DNA of 64,000 nt, from the NCBI RefSeq assembly GCF_020536995.1, contig NC_068359.1:70713610-70777609 (forward strand), in the 5' to 3' direction. Positions 1 to 11,371 of the stretch are shown one piece after another. Source of the stretch: Dreissena polymorpha. Lineage: Eukaryota; Mollusca; Bivalvia; Myida; Dreissenidae. A model generated the notes under the pieces. That model had not been told where the DNA came from. It saw only the letters and a list, made by a program, of their open reading frames with translations, and made no database searches. Position 1 is the first letter of the stretch, and each line of letters begins with the position of its first letter. The translations under genes and the position numbers were made by a program.

Positions 1-948
1 TAAAACAAGAAATGTATGATAAGTTAAATTATAAAACAGTACAGCATGGTAGTAATAATACAAAGAGAACGGTTGCTAAACCATGGCGAAATAACACACT
101 GGCTGACCTATGGAATTCCCTTTGTATAGCTAAAAAGAATTGGTTAAAGTGCACCAAAATGACTGTAAAGAAACAGTTGAAACTGACTTTCATTACAGCT
201 AGGAAAAAACTTTGACCGTGAGGTTCAGAAAAGTAAAGAGCCTACTGGGTGTCGTTTCAAAAAGAATTGCTTCAAGATTGTGAAATAAATGAAAGTATTG
301 TGTGAAGATTGCTCAATATATAATGATGTTAACACTGTTCTTAATAAGTGGAAAGAAGATCTAAGTAGTTTATGTTTAAATAGGCAAGTGACTACCCAAT
401 CAATGGACATACTAGAAAATTAGTTAATGGAAATGGTCATGACTTCTCTACATGTATTCTGAATAAGAATATTACTATATTAGAAGATCAAAAAGCCTTA
501 CAAAAAGCAAAATTAGGAAAAGCTTGTGGTGTAGATACTATTCCAGTCGATAGTTTGAAAAATAATAATTGTATCGTTTTTGCATATCTTGTATAATGTT
601 TACTTCGACACAGGAATTGTTCCAACTGAGTGTGGGGGTAAAATCATTTAAAGTCCCATCCCCAAATCTGTAACATCTAATCCATGTGACCCTTTATCAT
701 ATAGAGGCATTGCTGTGTCAAGTTTTATGTACAAAATTAATTACAATCTTTTAAATGATAGATTGTCTGTTTGGGCTGAAGACAATACTATTTAGAAGAC
801 GAACAAAATATATTTAGGAAAGGAAGAAGTACTGTTGATCATATTTCATCCCTTACTAATATTATCGAAACTCAAAAGAAACAGAGAAAAAGTCGACTTT
901 GTGCTTTTATTAATTTAAGTAGGCGTATGATTTTATTAGTAGAATATT
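1..948 (+). mobile_element. Non-LTR retrotransposon (LINE) fragment, reverse transcriptase region
   Basis: Plus-strand translation in shifting frames gives stretches typical of LINE ORF2. These are an LGKACGVDTIP segment near 515-550, a YRGIAVSSFMYKI segment near 700-735 and an FRKGRSTVDHISSLTNIIET segment near 810-870, the conserved blocks just before the catalytic palm of a reverse transcriptase. The upstream part (12-215) resembles the linker between endonuclease and RT in such elements. Several stops and frameshifts break it, so it is dead. It is cut on the right by the run of Ns and on the left by the window edge. Its sequence differs from the L1/Tx1-like LINEs elsewhere in the window. 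I do not assign a clade. Confidence 0.8.
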
Positions 949-1048
949 NNNNNNNNNNNNNNNNNNNNNNNNNNNNNNNNNNNNNNNNNNNNNNNNNNNN
1001 NNNNNNNNNNNNNNNNNNNNNNNNNNNNNNNNNNNNNNNNNNNNNNNN
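949..1048. other. Assembly gap (100 Ns)
   Basis: Exactly 100 consecutive Ns, the usual placeholder for a gap of unknown size. It separates the LINE fragment on the left from the start of a 4.8 kb duplicated block on the right, so the order or spacing here may not be real. Confidence 0.99.
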
Positions 1049-1786
1049 TAAAATGCATATCAACAAGTCTTATAGAATATCGATTTATTTAAAATGGAGT
1101 AAAACGAAAACGAACTAAACTACGCGGATGCAAAATGATAGGTTTTGATGTTCCAATATGTTTCCCATTTATGAAAAAATTGGAACACGGACATAATAAA
1201 AAACTAAACAATAAACTATTCTGATAAAAACTTATCTCTGACCGTTATGAGCATATAACATCATCTTTTTGCAAGCGATCGATGTTTTAATATTATAATA
1301 GACATTCGATAATGTCTTAATTTTTTTGTCAAACTTTGATTTTCAGTTTAGAATTTTTTGCATCGCTTTTGGCAATACTTAAAACGATAAATATCTTTCA
1401 ACATATATTGCGAACGCTGTTCCTATACATCCCGACCACGTGTTATTTTGTAGTAAGTTAATGGCAAGTGATAAAAATACATTGATCTAACCACTAGTGC
1501 ATCACATTCTTTCACATTTATAAAAAGATCTAAAAAATGTATTCAATACAAACACCACGAGTAAAATCTAAACGCAAACAAATGTGTATGTATAATTATT
1601 AACCTGTTACACAAAAATGTTTACTCTCAAATATCATCACTCACTTACACAGTCGCTGAATCAAGTTTGTATACACTCACTGTTGTAATATTAAGGCGTT
1701 TTACCGATCTAGGGTTACTCGATAACAATCTCACTTACTACTCAATCAATCGATTCTTCTTACAAACAAGAACTCGAGTTTTCAGT
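1049..1786 (+). other. Putative 5' intron sequence of gene A, left of the LINE
   Basis: No gene is seen. The stretch is homologous to 16373-17115 and, more weakly in its last ~150 bp, to 61690-61830 upstream of copy F. It is therefore ancestral 5' intron sequence of the IFI44-like genes. The promoter that should precede it is not present, being lost in or beyond the gap. Confidence 0.6.
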
Positions 1787-1800
1787 AACTCTCGGCCAAA

Positions 1801-4445
1801 CTCTTGGTAAAGGCTTACTCACGGAGTTGCAAAAACAAAGCATTATTACAAATCTACCTAAACAAGGAAAAGATTTAGATTATCTCGCAAACTGGAGACT
1901 TATAAGTTTATTAAATACAAACTATAAATTTGCTACAAAAGCCATCGCAAACCGAATTAAACAATGCTTACCTGAAACTATATCCTTTGACCAAACCGGA
2001 TATATGAAAAATCGATACATTGGAGAAAATGTCCGTTTGATATTTGATGTTATAGAACACTTAAATGCAGCAGAAAAACCTGGACGGTTATTTTTGCAGA
2101 TTTAAAAAAGCTTTTGACAGCTTAAACCATACATTTATAATTAAATGTCTAAAGAAATTGTTTTTTGGGTCAACTCGCATCCAGTGGATCGAAGTATGTT
2201 GCACTAACATAAAAAGTCTAATAATAAACAACGGGCATCTTTCAGATAGTTATGAAATTAAAAAAGGAGTCAGACAGGCTGCCTATTATCATCCACATTA
2301 TTTATTATATGCTTGCAACTTTTGTCAAACTATATTGAGAAAAATAGCAAAATTAAAGGCATACATGTATTGAAAAAAGAAATAAAACAAACCTCCTTCG
2401 CCGATGACACAACTTTTGTTCATCAATGGATGCGAGCAATCATTTAAAACATTAGTGGACACCCTGACAGAATTTAAAAAGATATCTGGCCTTAACTTAA
2501 TACCGCGAAATAAGCGATATTACGAATTGGATCCTTGAACAAAACCAACACCAAATTCTGCAATTAAAGACCATTTTATTTGGACATCTCCAGAAGCAAA
2601 AACTGTAGGAATCACTTTTGTAACCAAAGTGATTTGAATGTACAAAATAATTTCATCCCAAAGCTGAATGAGTTTAACACATCTTTAAAACAATGACAAC
2701 ACAGGAAACTTTCCATAATGGGCAAAGTTACTGTCATTAAAACGTTTGCGTTGCCAAAATTAATCTACCCATTTTCAGTTTACTGAACCCTTCTAGCATA
2801 ATACTGAATAATATCAAAAAACAGTATATTTAACTTTATATGGAACGACAAGCCTGGCAAAATTAAAAGAAACATTTTGTATTAAAGTATGAAAGTGGTG
2901 GTTTAAACCTTACAAACATTAATAAATTCTTAACTTCAATAAAAAGTAGCTTGATAAAAAGATATTTACACTCAGAAAACTGTGGTAACTGGAAACTTTT
3001 ATAGGGACTTGAGATTAAATAAATATCGAAACGAACTAATTTTGAAAGTGAACTCAGTGAAAAAAACTATAACAGAAATAAGCGGAGGTAACACTTTTCT
3101 TCACGACGTCATTACATTGTGGTATGCAGCAAATGCAATATACAAGCATTCACAAAAACGCATCAAAAAGAAATGATATGGAACAACAAGTCAATAACCG
3201 CCAACGGAAAAACATTATTTTATCGCGATTGGTATGACAGAGGTATAAAATACATTTGTCAACTTTCTGACTTTAGAAATAAAACGATGTATAATTTTGA
3301 AAACATTAAATATCTCTACGACATCAATAACAACGACGTTATGAAATACAATACCTTAATCACATCAATCCCAGCAGAATATAAAACTAAAGAAAGAATT
3401 AATGACCTCGATATCAATCAACCAGACGAAATTTTGTCAAAAGCGTAATTCAAAACAAAATACCCTAATACATTTGCATACGATATTCAGTTGCAAAACG
3501 AGGACCATGACATTATTGAAAACAAATGGAACACAAATTTTACCGATATAGACTCAACCACTTGGAAAAAAATCGATATTGTACCCCAAATTTCAACCAT
3601 CGACATGTCTTTACGCAGCTTTCAATATAAATGTATCATGCGAATTGTCCCCACAAATACATATCTTTTAAAGTGCAAACTTAGCAACAGCACATTATGT
3701 GATTTTTGTCAATCACATATTGAAACAATATACCACTTATTTTGAGAGTGCCAACACGTTCAAATGATATGGAAAAAGATGGAAACATTTCTGGTCAGTA
3801 AAAACATATTAATTAAAATTAATAACACCAACGCTTTGTTTTGATGCACTAGAAAAACTACACTCAGATGTATTTAACTTTATTATGATGCTATTAAAAT
3901 CTTTTATATTTAACATGAAATACACAAAATGCATACCAACCTTTCCTCACTTTATTGAATACCTTAAATACGGGAATATAAATTGATTGTGAGATTTCCC
4001 TCGTAAAAAATAAATATAAACAACACTAAAAAATGGGTTCAATTCAGGCGATTCATACCTTCTACAAATCATTAATAATGATATTTATTCAAATTTTATG
4101 GCAAAACAATTAAAAATAATCTTTCTCAAAAGAAAAAACAAAAACAACAATTCGATTGAAACACACCATGTTGTAAAATATTTCTTGTATTTAATTGTTC
4201 TAGATATAAAACCTCTATGTTAACGTAAAGATAACATATTTGCTGTAAATCACAAACTTCTTTATACGACATTGACACTGTCAACATTGGTTAAAATGTA
4301 TTCACGCATACGCTAAACATTGACATGTTTAAGTACAAAAAGGTACATATTTTCAAACACTTTCTTATGTATTCCGTTTTCTGGTAATTATCGATGTAAT
4401 ACTACATTGTAAAGAAATATGAGAAATAAATGAGAAAAAAACAAC
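1801..4445 (+). mobile_element. 5'-truncated L1/Tx1-like LINE inserted in the 5' intron of gene A
   Basis: It begins inside the RT domain (NWRLISLLNTNYKFATKAIANRI near 1878-1945), followed by the TGYMKNRYIGENVRLIFD block, an FADDT catalytic motif near 2395, and a C-terminal Cys/His zf-RVT segment near 3690-3760 (LCDFCQSHIET). It ends in an A-rich tail near 4430-4445. A 14-bp target-site duplication, AACTCTCGGCCAAA, lies at 1787-1800 and, with one mismatch, at 4446-4459. 5' truncation, A-rich tail and TSD are the signs of target-primed reverse transcription. Multiple stops and frameshifts make it inactive. The same insertion with the same TSD is at 17130-19771, so it predates the segmental duplication. 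Confidence 0.9.
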
Positions 4446-4459
4446 AACTCTTGGCCAAA

Positions 4460-4841
4460 TTGATGCATCAACTTTATAAAGCACTCATAAAATAACTAAA
4501 TACATACATAAAACCTACTGACGTACATTCAACTAAACATTCCATTTATTTATTTAGCTTTCCACGTAAATGTACTATGTCATATTAAAGTAAAAAACAC
4601 CAAACACCAGCAATACATAGTTTGAAAGTCACGTTATTTTTAAATCAATGAAATGCAAAAAACACTTACTTTAAATCTTAAAATGAGAACGACTCTGTCA
4701 CTGATTTTGTCATATGATATACACGTTGTAAAAGGCAAAATTACGTCTGGAACATGTAGACGTATACATACATTTTACATTAACTGTCCCTAATGAAAGT
4801 ACTGATTGTAATTATACTATAGTTTTGCTTTAGATTAGAGA
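4460..4841 (+). other. Gene A intron sequence between LINE and TLDc exon
   Basis: No coding signal is seen. The stretch is nearly identical to 19786-20168 and runs into a pyrimidine-rich segment ending TTTGCTTTAG just before the TLDc start codon. That is a plausible splice acceptor for the exon carrying the ATG. Confidence 0.55.
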
Positions 4842-5373
4842 ATGGCGGGACAGTTGTCAGATAAGTACATGGGTCAGCTAGAGTCCTGGATTGGTACGGG
4901 ACTCAAGATCTTCACCCTTCTCTACCAAATAACCAGGGACGGGTGTAACGCCTACAACATTCCACCAGAAGTGTGACAATCAGGGACCCACTGTGACGGT
5001 GCTGTACAACCAACAAGGATCGGTGTATGGGGGTATGGGAGTTTGAGCTGGAACAGCAGCAGCTCAAATATAACAGATGCAAACGCGTTTATCTTTCAAC
5101 TAAGGTATTCCGGCAGCGATAAACCAACCAAGTTTGCAATAATAGATAAGCATACACAATATGGTTTGTATGGAGTTCCTACATACGGGCCAACGTTTGG
5201 TGGTGGACATGATCTACAAGCATTCACTGGTACAGTGAACAGCTCTGGTGGTTTATTTCGCTTTAAACGGCTACATGGAATGCACATTACCTTCGACTAC
5301 CAAGGCCTTACTGTCGACAAAATAAACAATGGCAACTTGCAAGTGACCGAACTAGAGGTATACGCCATAACAG
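4842..5373 (+). CDS. Gene A coding exon 1: TLDc domain
   Basis: It starts MAGQLSDKYMGQLESWIGTG and carries the TLDc pattern (IFTLLYQITRDG, TVTVLYNQQGS, then AFIFQLRYSG and YGPTFGGGHDLQAFTG), ending LEVYAITG before the donor CAG|GTACGG. Compared with copies C and F, one C is inserted near 4951 and one base is missing near 5033. About 27 codons between are therefore out of frame, with a stop near 4974, and the frame is then restored. Total length stays in phase. If the donor is not used, the frame continues eight codons to TAA at 5394-5396, so intron retention would give a TLDc-only product. Confidence 0.85.
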
Positions 5374-8300
5374 GTACGGGAATATTCTGTAAATAATGTG
5401 TTTTTTTCCGACGGTCTCATAATCGTAAAATATATATTTAGCAACCCATCAATTCGAATTATATAGGGTATTTTGCGTTAAATATGCACATTTGCACTGT
5501 GTAATTGCAAAATGTTTATTGGACACCAGTAGCTGATTTTAAAATTAGATGAAAATAGATCTTTTTCTAAAGAATATTGGCACATAATGTGTGTGTGTTT
5601 TTGCTTGCGTGTGTTTGTGAGAGCGTGTGTGGGAATGTATCGTAGTCTTAAATATTAATCGATATAAAATGCAATTTTGTTTTATTGTTTATTATACATT
5701 TTTTCTGCTTTACGAATTTCCAAATGCTAGAGTTGGTCTTGTTTCGACAACTTTAAACACAAAATACATAAACCATTAAAACAGGTTCCTTTGAATTAAA
5801 AGCTTACTCCGTATCGACTCGGCAATTCAGACAAGGTGTTACGCAATGGATATTTCATGTAATGGATCCGTGCTTGGTAATAATAATTGTGGCCATAGCA
5901 GTTCGAAAAACAGCCAGATCTCAGGAAAACCTCTCAATATTGGCCCTTGAATGATACAAAATGTCTTAATTAATCTTGTTCGCACTGTAACTCAACTAGC
6001 TTTAATCGTTTCATTATGAAGCATGGTGACCATTTAGGTGACCAAATTTGATAGCAAACTAGATCCCCTGAATCACTTCTTTACTGTCCAATAATTTAAA
6101 AAAAAAACGTAATGTATCATTATTCGCTCTTTAGTCTGTACTCAAATAGCTGTACACTTATCATAATTAAAGTTGGTGTCAATGTTTACAGGCATATAAT
6201 CAAAACCAATTACATTAAAACTGGCGTATTAGGTATAAGCTGTTACTCTGTTTAAGAATGTATATATTGTTAAAATACAAATTTGCATATTCAATAGCGA
6301 AAGATTCGATTTTAAGACTATATTTTACGTACTGATCGATCGTTATTTAATGAAGCTGTTTATGTTATACTTTCACACGCATTTGTATATTCAGAGCATA
6401 TAGGCGTGTTCCAACACTAACATTTTTATAATGTTATAATTGACTTCGATACAAATTGATACTAAACAAAATATGTTCCTATTTTGTATTGATTATATAC
6501 AGACGGTCAGCGGAAAATGTCACAACCAAAACAAACACAACCCTGGAGAAAAACTCCGGAATGGACTGAAAAGGTAAAGGTTTTCACGCTTTATTAAATC
6601 ATTGTTTACATGTACATGTATACATAAATAACAAATATATTATGAAATAAAGAAGTAAGTATGGCGAATCAAATCTGCAATGATTTTGTTTACTTTTAAA
6701 TCACATACCCATTTAACAATACTTGCTGAAGATTCGTATCAGAGTTAACATTTTCGCAGTTCAATACATTTACAGTCTTCAAAAAAGTTATCATGATTTT
6801 AGTACCTTGAGACGCTTACCGAGGACATCGTATCGTTCAAACCCTCCTGCGAGTTGGGACTTTCGGATGTCCGTATCCTGATGCTGGGTCCAGTGGGGAC
6901 GGGCAAGTCGAGCTTCTACAACACCGTCAACTCAGTATTCAAGGGTCGTATCTCCCATAATGCACCATGTGGGGTCGCTTCTAATGGCATAACAATTGCG
7001 GTATGGTATCAGTGTGAAACATGAGCAAAATTCTTGGTACCGTCTGCGACTGCATACGACAGTTTTTAAGCAGTGATTTATCTACCAATAGTTAAAAATC
7101 CGATGAATCAGGCATTTATAAGATGTTTAGGAAACATCGCAATTTAGATGTACAAAATTTAGAATTTTTATTTTATTTTAACAGCGCATTTGACAACATT
7201 TGAACATAATATTTGCCGAAGGTAGTCTAGTTTCTGTCAATCACCGTCTACAGAATTTTCTGTCCTAAGTTTAAGTACAATTACTTAATATGTGTTGAAA
7301 TAATATCGATTTTATGTATATTGAAGACTATCGACAAAAGTTTGCATATTAATAAAAAAAAATTCATCCAAAGATTTTATTTGTAGTCTAAACGTCAATA
7401 TTTAAAACCATTAATGTTGCGCGCATCGTTTGCAGTACAACCCTTATGCGGTCAATATGCGTTCTGGTGCGACGTTGAATTTCCGGCTCTGTGACACACG
7501 TGGTCTAGAGATCAATCAAGGTCTAGACATACTGGAGTTCAACTACTTGCTGGATGGAAACATCCCAGATCATTATCAGGTAAATGAAAATGCGAGTGCA
7601 AAACTATTCAAATATGCTAAAATCTGTATTGGGTTTTAGAAAGTAGTTTTTTATGTCCCCCACTATAGTAGTGGGGGACATATTGTTTTTGCCCTGTCTG
7701 TCTGTTGGTCTGTTGGTCTGTTTGCGCCAACTTTAACATTTTGCAATAACTTTAGCTATATATAAGATAACAACTTTATATTTGGCATGCATGTGTATCT
7801 CATAAAGCTGCACATTTTGAGTGGTGAAAGGTCAAGGTCATCCTTCAAGGTCAGAGGTCAAATAGTTGTGGCCAAAATCGCTCATTTTATGAATACTTTT
7901 GCAATATTGAAGATAGCAACTTCATATATGGCATGCATGTGTATCTTATGGAGTTGCATATTTTAAGTGGTGAAAGGTCAAGGTCAAGGTCATTCTTCAA
8001 GGTCAGAGGTCAAATATATGTGGCCCAAATCGCTTATTTTATAAATACTTTTGCAATATTGAAGATAGCAACTTGATATTTGGCATGCATGTGCATCTCA
8101 TGGAGCTGCACATTTTGAGTGGTGAAAGGTCAAGGTCAAGGTCATCCTTTAAGGTCAGAGGTCAAATATATGTGGCCCAAATCGCTTATTTTATGAATAC
8201 TTTTGCAATATTGAAGATAGCAACTTGATGTTTGGCATGCATGTGTATCTCATGGAGCTGCACATTTTGAGTGGTGAAAGGTCAAGGTCAATGTCATCCT

Positions 8301-10241
8301 TCACAAGGTCAAGGACATCCTTCAAGGTCAAACATCATATAGGGGGACATTGTGTTTCACAAACACATCTTGTTTTCTAAATATGTCAACTGTTTTTCAC
8401 AATTCAAAACCAAATGTTTATTTAAAGGCCCATATGGTCACTTGCATTGTATCAACTTTATAATTAAATATACAGGTACGTAATGGCCATAAATATAACA
8501 GTTTAATAGCACTACTATAAATTGGTTATTGCTATCGTCTGGAGACTTGTGAAATCAGTACCAAAAACAACATAAAAAATAGAGGTCAACAAACATTAAG
8601 CCAATATTGCTGAGAAAGTGTTGCTCAAATTAATAAATTATATGTTAAAAGGATTGTTTTTATTTATAAAAATGCGTGACTTTATCATTTGTATACACTT
8701 TTTAAATGGGTTCCACGGAATTGTAAGTTTTGTTAATAATCCAGTTATTAGTAAAGTCTTTAAGTTACCCTTGTATTCAGCATTTAATTTTATTTACAAT
8801 TTTATGAACGGTACATATCCGTCCGTATAGCAAAAATGATATTCGCGAGGCGAGAGGAACACTATATTTATTATTTTAAGATAATGATATAATATATACG
8901 CTTAGAAATTATGTTTATGCTTTCCAGTTCAACCCAGTCGTACAATTTTGCCCCGATCACCCTGCGTTCGTTTATAAGCCGAGGAATACAGAAAAGATTC
9001 ACTGCGTTTTGTTTGTAATCGACGCTGCAACTCTAGGTGACATTCCACCGAAACTGGTCGACAAGATGAGCAACTTTCAAAGACTTGTGAATCAAAAAGG
9101 TTAATACATGTGATATGTACATAGTATGCCTGTGTAAATAAAGTACTTTGGACTTTAACTATAAAAACATTTATAGGTTGCAAGTTTTCCGTTTTCATTT
9201 ATGTGTACGATATTGCAATCAGGTACTGTTCTTTACTGAAAAAATAAAAATGTCACCCTAAACAACATTGGAGTGGGTCGCTATGCTGCTTGATTTGATT
9301 AATGTTGGTTAACATTTATTTTGTTATTCAAACTATGTTCGATTCAAACCAAACGTCTCATGCTTCAATATCCATAACGCTTAGTAGTTGGTGTCATACT
9401 TTTTTCCTATTTAATTAATAATGATCGCCTGGCCATTGTCTAGTATACAAGAATCCCTTTGTTTCTCACAACCTTACGTGGAAGTGCGTGACGTAATATT
9501 AGCGTTAATCAGATTTAAGATGGCAGACTGACAGCCATCTTGTATTTTGTTACAGTCTAAGGAATGTCTGAATATCAAAACACGTTTTACCATTTGATAA
9601 ACATAATTCATACTCATGATTGGTATACAATGTATATATATTTTTTCTTCTACTAAATACACAATGACGACCATCTTTTATTCTATTTTGCCAATACTGG
9701 TCTATTGTGTCTTGCAAACAAGTTTTACATATTTATACATATTGTTTTGCATCTTTATTCACTTCATCGACATGACAAGGAGTAATATGTGAGTGTTGTT
9801 CTCAATAACATTGATCTTGGCCCATTAGCGTTTGTTCTTTAATAATGCTTTCATTTGTTATTCATTTTTTATAAACACATTGTGTTGATTTTATCTACGT
9901 TTGCAGGAATTCCGCAAGCTGTTATGCTGACCAAAGTCGACCTGGCGTGTCAGAATGTTGCCAGTACACTCTCCAGCGTGTTCACCAGCAAGAAAATTGA
10001 GGACGCTGTGAACAAAGTATCCAGCATGTTCGGGTTGCCTAGAAACCACGTACTTCCGGTGAAGAATTACGAACATGAAATAGAGCTGGATGACAACATC
10101 AGCATCCTGGCGTTGCTTGCACTGCGTCAGCTACTGCACTTTGCAGAGGATTACATTCAGGTTCTGCAAGACAAACTAAAATCTTCCAACGAGGAGCCTA
10201 ACAAACGAGAATCAATTGAAAAAGGCAGTGACCAAGAATAA
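4842..10241 (+). CDS. IFI44-like TLDc-GTPase, gene A (six coding exons, nearly intact)
   Basis: Exons are 4842-5373, 6503-6573, 6803-7000, 7436-7579, 8928-9099 and 9907-10241. All have AG/GT borders and consistent phases (1,0,0,0,1) and total 1452 bases, 483 codons plus stop, close to human IFI44L (452 aa). Exon 1 is the TLDc domain. Exon 2 is a Gln/Pro linker ending PWRKTPEWTEK. Exon 3 has the P-loop GPVGTGKSS; exon 4 has CDTRGLE (G3/Walker B region); exon 5 has IHCVLFVIDAAT; exon 6 has LTKVD (G4), then LPVKNYEHEIELDDNISILAL and a charged tail. This order matches vertebrate IFI44/IFI44L, interferon-induced proteins linked to antiviral defence and its feedback control; IFI44-like genes also respond to virus in bivalves (family knowledge). 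The only lesion seen is a +1/-1 indel pair in exon 1, possibly an assembly error. Exon 6 runs open to TAA. Confidence 0.88.
5374..6502 (+). other. Gene A intron 1
   Basis: No gene is seen. The donor is GTACGG and the acceptor is ATATACAG before 6503. The first ~500 bp match copy C; after 5875 the two loci share nothing obvious. A short GT-rich run lies near 5587-5630. Nothing else is recognised. Confidence 0.6.
7001..7435 (+). other. Gene A intron 3
   Basis: AT-rich intron with donor GTATGG and acceptor GTTTGCAG. It separates the P-loop exon from the DTRG exon. No other feature is seen. Confidence 0.7.
7652..8375 (+). repeat. Intronic element with ~150-bp tandem units, HINE/pearl-like
   Basis: Inside gene A intron 4. 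It opens with a perfect 14-bp-arm palindrome at 7652-7682 (arms TATGTCCCCCACTA) and ends near 8337-8370 with AGGGGGACAT. Between them are about four tandem units. The landmark GGCATGCATG starts at 7784, 7930, 8082 and 8234, so spacing is 146, 152 and 152 bp. Units carry repeated AAGGTCA-type hexamers (GGTCAAGGTCAAGGTCATCC). A terminal hairpin with central ~150-bp repeats resembles the bivalve pearl elements, non-autonomous relatives of Helentrons. That assignment is inference; the tandem structure is seen directly. Confidence 0.75.
8376..8927 (+). other. Rest of gene A intron 4
   Basis: AT-rich. A short open frame at 8618-8830 encodes a Phe/Ile-rich peptide with no recognisable family and looks like chance. 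The intron ends at the acceptor CTTTCCAG before 8928. Confidence 0.55.
9100..9906 (+). other. Gene A intron 5
   Basis: Donor GTTAAT, acceptor TTTGCAG. The start (9175-9235) and end of the intron have a diverged match at 12840-13507 in fragment B. No gene is seen. Confidence 0.65.
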
Positions 10242-10868
10242 TGGAAGACATTTCGAAGCTTAAACTAGTTTATCGTACATGTGTGTATTTTAATTTTAGG
10301 TTTCGAAATGTTAACCCGAATGTTATATTGGTGAGAGGGTCACGTTATTGAATGCAAATGGTTAATTTTCTATTATCATATTGTATAAATGTGTGATATC
10401 GATCGGTATATGAACATATAAACTATTTATGACGTGTGCTTTTATTTTAACATTGTTTTAAATTTGTAATGTCTGTTACGTAGTGATTGTGCATATATTA
10501 TATAATATATCTTTCATTTGATGGACTTTCTCGACAGAATACTTTACAATTAATACATATTTTTAAGTGAATGTAAATCATTTAAACACATTAAAACAGT
10601 ACTAAAACGGAGGATGCAGGTAGGTAATAATTAAACGTTAATAATATGTCATGATCAACCTTGATGTTAATGTTTAAAAGTGACGTGCAAAATGTGGCAA
10701 TACATGTTTAGTATCAACAAGAAATGTAGTGTATAGAACGCAAATTAAATAATTATTAAAGCATTATTATTAATAAAATTTAAATTATATTATTTTTGAT
10801 TTAACGGTCACCTGTCGTATGCGGCCATAGTCCAGTATACTTCTCAACGAAAGCCATGTACACATGTG
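10242..10868 (+). repeat. Gene A 3' UTR/flank, recurring 3' block
   Basis: The sequence after the gene A stop, including the stretch around 10420-10540, is homologous to 50880-51290 after gene E and 35228-35680 between D and E. From ~10800 it matches 39990 onward and 52383 onward (landmark TATGCGGCCA). It is the ancestral 3' end of the gene family, copied with the genes. No coding signal is seen. Confidence 0.7.
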
Positions 10869-11371
10869 TTAAAGGGGCCTTTTGACAGATTTCGGCATGT
10901 TTTGCAGTGTGTCATTAAATGCTTATATTGATAACTGTAAACATTGGATCTAAAAAGCTCCAGTACAAAATCAAGAATAATTTTTTTTAAAGAAAAAAAG
11001 GTAACGCTCAGCAGGGCTCGAACCACTGACCCCTGGAATCCTGGATTAAAAAGTCTTCCACTTAGACCACTCGGCCATCCTTCCTGATACAAAGTCAGAT
11101 GTATTTTATACTTTATATAAGCAATCCTTGAGGTTTCACGAAATATAACGACAACAACAGAACTCCCAAAAGTATTAATTCGTTTCGCGTTGCAACGCTT
11201 TATAATTTTCAGGTTTTAAAAACGTCAAAAGATGCATAAAATGGCTATTTTAGAGCATGGTAAATGTTCAGTATTACTGTAACCTCACAAATATCATAAC
11301 TAAAACGAAAATTTGCGAATCTGAAACATTTTTTTTTGTCTATTTGCCCAAACGTGAAGAGGCCCCTTTAA
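10869..11371 (-). mobile_element. TTAA-flanked inverted-repeat element with tRNA-like core, copy 1
   Basis: It begins TTAAAGGGGCCTTTT and ends in the inverse, AGGCCCCTTTAA, giving ~11-18 bp terminal inverted repeats with TTAA on each side, the target of piggyBac-type transposases. On the minus strand the centre (about 11003-11085) reads like a class II tRNA: a GGCCGAGTGGTCTAAG box A region and GGTTCGAGCCC box B. The paralogous sites at 40051-40060 and 52448-52455 lack the element (GTGTTTAGCG and GTGTTTAGCGATAAC), so the insertion edges are visible. Related to 45687-46180 and 57686-58165. No transposase is present, so it is non-autonomous. Confidence 0.85.

Larger units (their letters stand above)
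1049..5875 (+). repeat. Segmental duplication, left copy
   Basis: This block matches ~16373-21187 almost base for base with scattered one-base indels and substitutions. It contains part of the putative 5' intron of gene A, a truncated LINE with its target-site duplication, the TLDc exon and ~500 bp of the next intron. Similarity stops abruptly near 5875 (21187 in the other copy). The left end coincides with the assembly gap, so the true duplication may extend further left. It could be a real tandem duplication, gene conversion or an unmerged second haplotype. Confidence 0.93.

Noticed and set aside
7652-8375. CRISPR-like repeat-spacer array
   Set aside because: Units are ~150 bp and directly abutting, in a eukaryotic intron; this is a tandem repeat inside a mobile element.
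10844-11092. 82-residue minus-strand open frame and a possible tRNA gene
   Set aside because: The open frame crosses the end of the TTAA element. The tRNA-like core is part of a repeated element and lacks a clean acceptor stem, so it is not called a functional tRNA gene.
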